Shown piece after piece: positions 38,601 through 45,357 of a DNA stretch of 64,000 nucleotides (position 1 is the stretch's first letter; each line of letters opens with the position of its first letter). The notes beneath the pieces are model-generated. The model searched no databases. It had not been told where the DNA came from and saw only the letters and a list, made by a program, of their open reading frames with translations. This DNA comes from Catenuloplanes indicus (GTDB lineage Bacteria > Actinomycetota > Actinomycetes > Mycobacteriales > Micromonosporaceae): positions 7,254,001-7,318,000 of the forward strand of contig NZ_JAUSUZ010000001.1 in the NCBI RefSeq assembly GCF_030813715.1, read 5' to 3'. Position numbers and translations under genes: made by a program.

Positions 38601-41600
38601 TCGACGTGGTCGACGGCCACCTCAAGGCGCCGAAGGCGGGCAGCCTGGACGAGTTGCTCGCCGCGCTGGCGCCGGGCGGTGAGCGGCACCACCTCGAGGA
38701 GGGCATCGCCTCCGGGATCACGCCGGACTTCCTGGAACCGAGAGCCGGCGACATGATGAGCCGCACCGGTGCGGTCGTGCCGCTGGCAAAGGACGGCGAC
38801 ATCGTCCGCCAGCTGCGCGTCTTCATGGTGCCGGCACACGCGCGGTACGTCCGGCCGACCGACGACCCGACGCTCAAGGAGTACTCGCGGACCGGTGTCC
38901 GCGCGGCCGCGTCCGAGACGTCGGGCCGGGGCTTCTCGCTCCAGACCGGTCCCGCGCTGATCTTCCAGACCGGCAAGGGCGCGGCCGGGCTCCACGACCA
39001 GGACGCGCACGTCGCCGCGTCCAGCCGGATGGCCGACCACATCAACGTCACCGCCGACGTGAACGTCGTCCAGCGCAGCAGCGAGACCGAGACCGTGGTG
39101 ACCGGCGGCAAGGAGGGCACCCGGGCGTCGTTCGAGGGTCGCAGCTACACGCACTCGTCGGATGCGCTCTTCATGGTCTTCTACGAGCGGTACTCGGACG
39201 GGGCGCTCTGGTCGGCGCCGTACGACCTGAAGCTGGCCGGGGGCCTGGAGACCTCCACGCCGTACGTGCTCGCCGGTGACCTGACATTGCCGGTGCCGGC
39301 CACGGACCGCAAGACGGTCCCGACGGAGACGCGCGACCTGCGGCCGATCCACCCGGAGCTGGCGTACGCCACCTCGCACGTCTCCACGCTGACCGCGAAC
39401 CAGACCACCCGTGAGCAGCGGACCAGGACGGTGCTCCAGGGCGACCGGCGGGTTCAGCAGACCCGCGAGGTCACGGTGATCAGGAACGTCTTGCAGGTCG
39501 TGGAGGACAAACTCGCCGGGATGGGCGTCGACGTCAAGGATCCGGCCATCTCCGGCGCGCTCGCCACGCTGTTCCGGGACAGCGCGCTCAAGCGGCACTA
39601 CCGGACCATCCGCAAGGAGGGCATCTATCAGCTGATCACTCTGGAGCGGAAACGCGGTACCCGGCAGATAGGCATCAGGCTCACCGCGCGCGACGACCGG
39701 CTGGTGCACGAACGGCCACGGCCGGACGCGAAGACCACGATCAGCGGTGCCTCCACCGCGGCCACCGCGCACACCGAGGGCACGTCGACCACGGTCGTCG
39801 CCGGTACCTCGGTGGACGGCCGGTTCATGCAGGACACCGCGCGCATCGTCATCGGCGCCGAGGCCGGCCACGAGTGGGAGCGGGCCGATTCGACCACGGA
39901 GAGCACGGCCGTCCAGATGCGCCGCCGGGGCGGCCCGCTCGATCTGGGTAGCCAGGAGTTCGGCGCGGACACCCGCTTCTCGCTGGAGTTCTTCGAGACG
40001 ACCACGCTGCCGCAGGCGGTCGAGACGCTGAAGGACGTCGCCAAGATCACCGCGAAGGTGGCGGACACGATCACCGACGGCCGCGTCCGCAAGCGGTTCC
40101 AGAGCCTCTTCCCGGCCGGGGCCCAACCGTCCGGCCGCGCCCACGTCGGCGGGCATGTCTCGGTGCTCACGCCGAACCACCTGACCCGGATCGGCCCGCC
40201 GCGCACGCCGGCCGGCACCATGCCGCTGCCGGCCACGCTCGCCGACCTGCCGCCGTCCCGGGTGACGATCTTGAACGGCGCCGGGCCCGACCCGTCGAGC
40301 CTACCGGCCGACCTGCGAGCGGACGCGACGGTGACCCGGTCGCTCGCCCCGGACCTGTTCGGCCTCGAGACCTACGGCTTCGAGAAGTTCGCCGATTTCC
40401 TGCCGGCCATCCGGCAGCCCGGTGCGGAGCGGCTGGACACGGACCTCCCGGCGCCCCGGGTCGCTGACTACGGCCCGCTCTCCACAGTGGCCGCGAGCAT
40501 GAAGGCGGCGCTGGCCGGCGAGAACGTGTCCACCCACATCGGCGAGATGTTCGACGGCAGCTACACCGTGTTCGGCGACGGCGGTGACGCGTTCACCGTT
40601 CAGGCGGTGCTGCGCCAGGGCCGCTGGCTGGGCCGGGGCGGGTACGACCAGTCGAACGCGCCGCTGCACGCGGAGGAACTGGAGCAGGAGCACGAGCGCG
40701 AGTCCGGCTTCGAGGTCGCGCCGCTCGAGGTCGCCAGCGGTCACTCACAGGGCGGCGAGCGCGCGTTCGTCGGCACCGGTCTCGGCGTGGCGAAGGGCGA
40801 GGGAACCGGGTCCGCCAGCGGTGTCAGCGACTACGCGATCCAGATCGCGCGCCGCAAGGGTGACCACGACTACATCTGGTTCGACGTCACGTTGATCGGC
40901 CGTTCCAGCAACGGCCGGTCCTGGATCCGCGGCGAGGTGCCGTTCGGGCTGCTGGCCCGGATCCCGTCGGAGAAGGCCGCGGCCGTGTTCGGCCCGCAGA
41001 TGTCCACGCTGGGCCTGGTGGACCAGGCGTTGCTGCGCGGGCTCAGCGGGGACGTCGTGGTGCCCTATCCGGACCGGCGGTTCCTGGTCGACGCGCTGGC
41101 GAAGCAGCGCACCCGGCCGGCCCCGAACCTGAACGACTTCGACGAGCGGGCCGACGCGCTGCGCCGGGCGCTGGACTGGACCCGCGCGACGGAGATGGCC
41201 CCGTCGGCCGCCGGTGCCGCGGCGCCGCCGGTCACCCCGGCCGACTGCGTGGACCGGGCGTTCGCGCTGTTCGTCGCCGTGCATCGGCGCACCACGAACG
41301 TGACCACGGACGTCGGCAGGGTCGGTCACCGCACGGCGGAGGACGTGGCCCGCGCACTCGGTGGTGAGTTCCTGCGGATCCGGGACCCGCAGGCGATCAA
41401 GAACTACCTGGAGAAGCGGCCGGGTGCGATGCTGATGCTGCGGGTGCCGCCGGACCCCGGTGGGGAATCGCACGTGTTCTGGGTGATGTCGATCGGCCAG
41501 AGCCGCGACGGCGCCGGGAATCTGACCGGTCCGCGCCGGCTGCGCGTCTTCGACGGCCAGGCGCACGGCGTCTCCTACACCGATGCCGATCTGGGCGACC

Positions 41601-43099
41601 GGCGGCAGGCGCTGACCGGGACGCTGCCCGGCCGGCAGGCGCTGACCGGAACGCTGCTCGGCCGGCACGCGCAGCTCTTCTGGAAGACCGGCACCGAGGC
41701 GCTGCTGCTGGACCCGCGCGGCCAGGCCGTGGACATGCTCAAGGAAGTGTCCGGCGGAACCCAGCTCCGGCAGCCCGGTGACCGGCTCGGACGACGTGAG
41801 TCCGGCCGGCTCCAGGCGTCCACGCCGTTCCGCACGGCCGACGCGGAGCTGCGCTCCGTTCTCAGCACCGCGGGCCCCGGCGCGGTCAAGCAGCCGCCGG
41901 TCGCCGCGCCCTCACCGGCTGCGGAACTGCCCGGCCGGAACCGTGAACTGCACCCGATCGGTGACTTCTCCAGCCCGGCCGGGCAGCGCACGCTGGACCA
42001 GATCCGGGAGGGGATGCGGCACTCGGCCGGCGGCCCGGTGATCGCGGTCAGCCTGACCGGTACACCGGAGACCGCTGCCGCCACGGTCCGGCAGCTGGAC
42101 GAGATGCTGCGTAACGAGGGCTGGCGCGGCCGGTCGCCGGTGGTGGTCGCCACCATGGGTACGAAGAAGGCGCTCGACGCGTTCGCCGAGGTCCGGGCGG
42201 CCCGCCGCCCGGTCACGCTGCAGGAGGGCATGGCCGGCTTCGACCGGGTCTGGCAGCTGCTGGAGCCGGGGGTGGCGCACGCGTCCACGATGGAGCCGGC
42301 ACCGAACGCGAACCTGTTCCGGCGCGCCGACGCGCTTCCGGCGCACGCGGCCGGGGGTGCGCTGACCCCGGCGCTGGCCGAGTGGATCGGGCAGCCGGGC
42401 TGGACGGAGGCGGAGGCGTACCAGCGTGCGCACGACGCGGAGCTGCGGACCGGTACGGTCCGTGCGGAGCTGGCCGAGGTGGTCGCTGCCCACCCGTCCG
42501 ACCTGCGGTTGCGTTCGTTCCAGACGCTGCTGGCCGCGGCCGACCGGGCGGGCGGTGTGCCGGCCGTGGACTCGCCCCGGCTCAGCCCGCACGTCCGGTC
42601 CTTCCTGGACGTGGAGCCGGTCTACGACGCCGCGGCACGCGGCCGCATGCCGGTCTCGTTCCTCTACGACTACCTGCGTTCGTCCGGTGCGACGCGCCGC
42701 GAACGGTATCCCTTGGACGGGCTGCTCTTCGGGCTGATGGTGGCCGGTGAGCTGGACTACCGGACCGGCGCGGAGCTGGCCCGTGCCACCTCGCCGCACA
42801 AGGTGGACCGCGCGAACGCGACGGTCTTCGAGATCGTCTCGGAGCTGATGCGTACCTCGCACGCGGAGCTGTTGGCCGACCCGGCCGGCGTCACGTACCG
42901 GTTCGTGGAGCTGGCCCGCATGATCGCCAGTACGTCGGCCGGCGCGCTGCCCTGGGAGTGCCTGGACCCGGTCGACCGGACTGCCTGGGTCGGCCGGCTG
43001 GACATGCTGCGGGACCTGCTGCGCGGCCGGGGCGACGAGGTCTCCACGCTGCTCGCATCCGTGATCGACGCCGTCACCTACACACTGTCGAACTGCTGA
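32654..43099 (+). CDS. Giant multidomain protein with papain-like / glutamine-deamidase-like core (copy 1)
   Basis: I do not recognise the whole protein (3,481 residues). Start ATG 32654, with AAGGGG eight bases upstream. Order seen: N-terminal module (1-340) opening with LCPDGHLIP (Cys14); helical, coiled-coil region (about 418-620, DREREIADNEDTL); a block with one long hydrophobic stretch (about 941-970) before GGSRRW; several beta-rich, Gly/Arg-rich blocks that look like diverged repeats; a Pro/Ala linker (about 1896-1922); and a papain-like core with Cys2865 (ADCVDRAF), His2940 (SHVFWVM) and Asp2967-Gly-Gln2969. That core fits the toxin glutamine-deamidase/papain-fold pattern. A C-terminal module (about 3100-3481) ends in TYTLSNC. 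I find only four cysteines. No signal peptide, WXG100, adenylation or ketosynthase motif is visible. The companion gene starts 13 bases after the stop. Toxin, effector or structural roles are all possible. Confidence 0.85.
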   Translation: MAGPAILNPSAQLCPDGHLIPTGGGSMFYHPFPLGTPVDLVAVIHAMNAPKEAGPTFSMGHSGLVDVGALETASRVVHDLMENMGTARRISTQLPAGAEQTAITTWQKASDMVGVPISTGYQPWMETSPRVVRVGAEGHPDAAGGFVRVLPKGLAVMRGALDAASRLAGGTAASPWDRLQELIAAVAEIREELRVPRSGTPAGAQYWQAGYQLAAGIALGLTVPAELATAVTPIAPEQLAALLGDAVPVTDARQLAARLAAEPGARALVHRAGSGGGGSSRWLVSHDGALWWVDLAASADEATTRFDPEDSRHLAALTEAGVSVRMLTPAPSPEPSFAPKSGLVDALIDPVLGRRAAGMLNTRPRPQAGEVPGIGTGATGPEALIQAEFDAVAADLRGSDPRRQFDAVDDLISTRLPAVRARFAAQETAQEQARIVAMRAVTAHTRAISRLDDAIRDREREIADNEDTLREFGRRIEEAESNLAIRRTRHEEEVLAFNEAERAARTAPAGTTPAQRQTLAGAVQDAMKAVGEAKAEITAVTRQIKKLTIARDSLISDIRDARAANAADRASRAAEGGQRNLQQRAGRAAIEARDTALADQQLVDANLAYLRSLAADWAGLEYGDVVRTADRVAASETAGSATRTLHDTAAAEVTAIFGRAAAVTPEDVGRLAYLGHLDKARTRVETAHRAGLPALRATTQAHIDRLVRLTGRAAPSAAEMTRMVDAAVSLKLWTDLSDAFDSARPAAEQARADAADQTRVLIEQGGNLGELLNRFTDRATRRVSLPQTGGYVASLGTRTELVNAPSAPWFLRERGVLGDGYVRRVNDHPQANGIATFARTLTTAVKSRLGSSTRPWKSVPNEVETWLTKQLVSKDERHWEKMIESGVGRDFNGRFVRVHVRPANPAYQIQDPQGLKPGEANMHVRGADIAYSRSRGGGGGWGLPLGAAVFFETASEIVRFAIGPIARFFVGGSRRWSETASGSVQAENMIFTGDFATHQFGADAQVIVEVDGQQIVSQDLAGHLVLAMPQLLSSKRDEVDPATVGAATRVNNPAALLGQDFAVSAATFEDPLTELQNQLQRHPDFKLSARNAARVVDKLRREMMNQKSAKDSNQWWTSNSWVSPFVSMKVGKLRRLEGHLRTGGKLVDLRRITDTAGLIRNDMAVTAGRGRGSGGSSAAAGRIGGEPPLSLGEHLVLPRWDVAFMASNRSTGRSLSAESTARTMLTRKATMIRYLATVATDMTLDSSRGQLGVRRNATVELVVPAPYADAFEEQILATPALREVFAKPPHTVVTMPETGRSWRNPMSSPAPKAWPGKGARTPADLRKIAEKHRIEVSVPDPDNPGPAWAWAHRGTPARTWAQTGKFKVRFRHPENGDFEYAGVDEVPVFRYRTDPANTGRIIGATVFTKGTVHPPGGTPQTDVVAVEFVRNPAFPAPAAAAVAGDGAAVTPPPWHSSGVRDAIDLYVLAKQHPIEIAVAGRSGARTPQLIENLPDSLHTLWLSRQSVLLRGDGDYTYAAGDSTAARFRYVVDERGMVVSAIPLGNPVTNAGVTTRAAGTAVPNPALSLPARQPSATPAEAVRQVQRYLDGVTAYTQIQLSTGVPAQVTALLSAHPQVELLDQTGARVPGQVLPTGPRPAEATRGVVHSDGWVNQGLKPLSGPTREPWALAARSGLGPGALKEMPGTELIFADVLMLVEQQMRAVGKKLTAQARQERFWELAAKFGAPGLRGGQRSLFDGGITDTYTVGDLTFHVNLTGTLGDLRDIETIPDYWVDNRNVGAGGHSVSESLSRRWGTRLDLSTRLGIKDFFGMRVRVADVQLAWDRTHARSAAQSSESGRRRKIGGLVTAFNHGTHYQLTVTVTDKNGKEIKPASSRAYDGEALVHVADTDLAPLPAPAPAPASDGITPVVPPPPTGPPPLLTDEQAVSRLTPAEAADMERWLAGADVTGGAGELVSGVRDNSEGMYIWLNRVGKLAEGLQRFVDVVDGHLKAPKAGSLDELLAALAPGGERHHLEEGIASGITPDFLEPRAGDMMSRTGAVVPLAKDGDIVRQLRVFMVPAHARYVRPTDDPTLKEYSRTGVRAAASETSGRGFSLQTGPALIFQTGKGAAGLHDQDAHVAASSRMADHINVTADVNVVQRSSETETVVTGGKEGTRASFEGRSYTHSSDALFMVFYERYSDGALWSAPYDLKLAGGLETSTPYVLAGDLTLPVPATDRKTVPTETRDLRPIHPELAYATSHVSTLTANQTTREQRTRTVLQGDRRVQQTREVTVIRNVLQVVEDKLAGMGVDVKDPAISGALATLFRDSALKRHYRTIRKEGIYQLITLERKRGTRQIGIRLTARDDRLVHERPRPDAKTTISGASTAATAHTEGTSTTVVAGTSVDGRFMQDTARIVIGAEAGHEWERADSTTESTAVQMRRRGGPLDLGSQEFGADTRFSLEFFETTTLPQAVETLKDVAKITAKVADTITDGRVRKRFQSLFPAGAQPSGRAHVGGHVSVLTPNHLTRIGPPRTPAGTMPLPATLADLPPSRVTILNGAGPDPSSLPADLRADATVTRSLAPDLFGLETYGFEKFADFLPAIRQPGAERLDTDLPAPRVADYGPLSTVAASMKAALAGENVSTHIGEMFDGSYTVFGDGGDAFTVQAVLRQGRWLGRGGYDQSNAPLHAEELEQEHERESGFEVAPLEVASGHSQGGERAFVGTGLGVAKGEGTGSASGVSDYAIQIARRKGDHDYIWFDVTLIGRSSNGRSWIRGEVPFGLLARIPSEKAAAVFGPQMSTLGLVDQALLRGLSGDVVVPYPDRRFLVDALAKQRTRPAPNLNDFDERADALRRALDWTRATEMAPSAAGAAAPPVTPADCVDRAFALFVAVHRRTTNVTTDVGRVGHRTAEDVARALGGEFLRIRDPQAIKNYLEKRPGAMLMLRVPPDPGGESHVFWVMSIGQSRDGAGNLTGPRRLRVFDGQAHGVSYTDADLGDRRQALTGTLPGRQALTGTLLGRHAQLFWKTGTEALLLDPRGQAVDMLKEVSGGTQLRQPGDRLGRRESGRLQASTPFRTADAELRSVLSTAGPGAVKQPPVAAPSPAAELPGRNRELHPIGDFSSPAGQRTLDQIREGMRHSAGGPVIAVSLTGTPETAAATVRQLDEMLRNEGWRGRSPVVVATMGTKKALDAFAEVRAARRPVTLQEGMAGFDRVWQLLEPGVAHASTMEPAPNANLFRRADALPAHAAGGALTPALAEWIGQPGWTEAEAYQRAHDAELRTGTVRAELAEVVAAHPSDLRLRSFQTLLAAADRAGGVPAVDSPRLSPHVRSFLDVEPVYDAAARGRMPVSFLYDYLRSSGATRRERYPLDGLLFGLMVAGELDYRTGAELARATSPHKVDRANATVFEIVSELMRTSHAELLADPAGVTYRFVELARMIASTSAGALPWECLDPVDRTAWVGRLDMLRDLLRGRGDEVSTLLASVIDAVTYTLSNC
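41603..41662 (+). repeat. In-frame 30-bp tandem duplication in giant gene 1
   Basis: Two adjacent 30-bp units encode RQALTGTLPG and RQALTGTLLG (residues 2984-3003), just after the Asp-Gly-Gln of the papain-like core. The units differ at only a few bases, so the duplication is recent. Confidence 0.85.
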
Positions 43100-43112
43100 C
43101 CAGGGGATACGT

Positions 43113-45155
43113 ATGAACCTGCCGCTGATCCAGAACCATGCGGATGCCATCTGTATCGACCATGTGTTCCCGACGATGTCCGGCGCGCTGATCCACACCG
43201 AGTCGATCTCGGTACGCAACCGGGACCCGCGCGTGCGGGACCTGACGGCCCGGCCCGGCCGGGACGGCCATATCTACCTGGCGTTCGGCCAGGAGATCGA
43301 TGCGGCGATGGGGCACGGGCGCGGTGAGCCGGGGGCCGCGCGCGGCCAGGCGGTGATGGACCAGTTCCTGCGCAGCCTGCCGGCCGAGGTCGCGGACCGG
43401 ACCGTGGTGCGGCTGCTGGAACCGGGTGGGCTGTCGCTGGATAAGGCCGCGGCGCGGGCGAACCTGGCCGGCCTACCGGTCGAGGTGCGGGTTTCCGACC
43501 TGGCCGAGGCCGGGCCGGGGGAGAAGCCGGTCGACCCGGGCCGGCTGATCGGATTCGACGAGGCGATGGGGCTGACGCCGGTCGCGGACGCGGAGACGCT
43601 GTGGATCGTGCCGGAGCGGCACTGGGCGCCGGACGCCTACGCCGGCGCGGACCCGGAGGCGGTGCGGGCCGCGCTGCTGTCGCCGTACCCGACGGCCGCG
43701 ATCGTGTTCGACGGTTCCGGCACGGTGCGGCTGGGCATGCCGGCGCCGCTGGTCAGCGCGGCCTACGGCGCGGTGCTGTCCGGGCTCGGCCGGCAGCTGG
43801 ACACCCATGACCTGCCCGGCACCGGAGGCCGTGCGATCCCCGGGTACGGCGATCTGATCACCGCGATGTCCGCGCCGGGCAGCCGCGGTTTCGTCGAGGT
43901 GCACACGCCGGACGGGGCCAGCGTGGTCGTACTCGCCCACCACGACCACCACGGACTGTCGTTCCTGGACCCGGGTACGGCGGGCGCGGCCGTGTTGCCG
44001 GCGAGCACGTCCTCGATCGTGCTGCACCCGGTCGAGGGCGCGCCGGAGCTGGCCGGCTGGCTGGCTGAGATCGCGGCGAACCGGCCGCTGCCGCCGATGC
44101 GTCAGATCCGGCACACGTCCGGGGTGCACTCGCTGCCGATCGGCGACGGGAACCGGTCGGTCGACGTGATCGGCGATCAGGCCGCGGTGACCGGCAGGTT
44201 CCGGACCGAGCTGATCGCCGCGGCCGAGGGGGCGGACGGGCCGGTCATCGTGATCGCCACGCCGCGGCCGTCCGACCGGCCCTCGGCGCGACAGCTGTTC
44301 GACCTGGAGCACCTGCTGTTCCAGCATCGGCAGAACCAGCTGGCCGGGGGGCCGCCGCCGACCGTGATCATCCGCGGCGACGCGCCGGCCGCGGTGCTGG
44401 ACCTGGTCGGCACGTACCCGTTCGCGGTGGTGCAGCAGCCGTCCAACACCGGGCGGACCGGCACCGGGTTCGGGCTGAACCTGGACAACCTGTGGATCGG
44501 CCGGGATGCGACCGGCAAACAGGTCTCCGCACCGGTCCGCAGTCTGACCGCGGACTTCCTGCGCACGGTGGGCGCGGCCCGGCCGGAGGTCACGGCCGTG
44601 GTCGCGCCGGAGCTGGCCGAGCTGCTCTCCACCCCGCTGGACGACGTCGTCGGGCTGAAGTCGGTGCTGGCCGAGCACGGATCCACGCTGAAGACGCTGG
44701 CGCCGCAGATCGACGGGCTGAGCGTGCAGCCGGACCTGTTCGCCGGCTGGCAGGCGATCCTGCGCATCGAGGGGCGCGCTGACGAGACACTGTCGCGGGC
44801 CGCGTTCGACTACCTGGGTGCGGGCGACGCACGTGGCCGGACCGCGTTGTCGCAGGTGCCGTTGCTGGTGGACCGGGATCCGGCGTCGCGCGCGGAGGGC
44901 TTCTCCGACCTGATCGACCTGACCAGGGGGCCGTTGGACGACGGCGCCAGCCGGGCCATCCTCGGCGCGATCAAGCTGGGTATGGAGGGCGCGCCGCTGG
45001 AGTCGATCAAGCACCAGATCTACCAGCACTCGGCGTACCTGCCGGAGAGCGGCCGGACCGACATCATCCGCGAGGTGCGCGCCATGATGCAGCAGAGACC
45101 GGAGCACAGTGAGCTCTTCGAACACGTCGCGGTATATGTCGAGACCTGTCCCTGA
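43113..45155 (+). CDS. Companion protein of giant gene 1, unknown function
   Basis: 680 residues; no named family recognised. ATG 43113 follows the giant's stop by 13 bases with AGGGGA as ribosome site, so the pair is one operon. Only two cysteines are present: Cys14 in AICIDHVFPTMSGALIH and the penultimate Cys in VYVETCP. Residues about 230-330 contain GFVEVHTPDG, VVVLAHHDHHGLSFLDPGT, a beta pattern like the end of a papain-type deamidase domain but without a matching nucleophile. From about 340, LPIGDGNRSVDVIG, GPVIVIATPRP, HLLFQHRQNQLAGG and AFDYLGAGDARGR recall the giant's C-terminal module. It is therefore plausibly a shortened relative of the giant. No signal peptide or membrane helix. 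Confidence 0.82.
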   Translation: MNLPLIQNHADAICIDHVFPTMSGALIHTESISVRNRDPRVRDLTARPGRDGHIYLAFGQEIDAAMGHGRGEPGAARGQAVMDQFLRSLPAEVADRTVVRLLEPGGLSLDKAAARANLAGLPVEVRVSDLAEAGPGEKPVDPGRLIGFDEAMGLTPVADAETLWIVPERHWAPDAYAGADPEAVRAALLSPYPTAAIVFDGSGTVRLGMPAPLVSAAYGAVLSGLGRQLDTHDLPGTGGRAIPGYGDLITAMSAPGSRGFVEVHTPDGASVVVLAHHDHHGLSFLDPGTAGAAVLPASTSSIVLHPVEGAPELAGWLAEIAANRPLPPMRQIRHTSGVHSLPIGDGNRSVDVIGDQAAVTGRFRTELIAAAEGADGPVIVIATPRPSDRPSARQLFDLEHLLFQHRQNQLAGGPPPTVIIRGDAPAAVLDLVGTYPFAVVQQPSNTGRTGTGFGLNLDNLWIGRDATGKQVSAPVRSLTADFLRTVGAARPEVTAVVAPELAELLSTPLDDVVGLKSVLAEHGSTLKTLAPQIDGLSVQPDLFAGWQAILRIEGRADETLSRAAFDYLGAGDARGRTALSQVPLLVDRDPASRAEGFSDLIDLTRGPLDDGASRAILGAIKLGMEGAPLESIKHQIYQHSAYLPESGRTDIIREVRAMMQQRPEHSELFEHVAVYVETCP

Positions 45156-45290
45156 CATGTTGCCGATGTGCGGAGTCGGTTACCTTCCGGAAACCGGATC
45201 CACCGGGTCCACGGGTGGGTTGATCTGCCTTTGCACAGGTCGGACAGTTGGTACGAACGAGACGGGAGTGAAGACTTTGTAAAACCTGTG

Positions 45291-45318
45291 TGAACCAGCT
45301 GCGCTGACGAGACGTTAA
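45291..45318 (+). promoter_or_regulatory. Putative ECF-type promoter of giant gene 2
   Basis: TGAACC (45291-45296), 16 bases, CGTTAA (45313-45318). Around it, similarity to the giant 1 promoter extends over AAAACC-x-GT-xTGAACCAG and CTGACG. The rest of the 200-bp gap between companion 1 and giant 2 shows no gene. Confidence 0.6.
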
Positions 45319-45357
45319 GCAGGATCCGTACGCCTCGCAGCACAGTTGGGAGACGGC

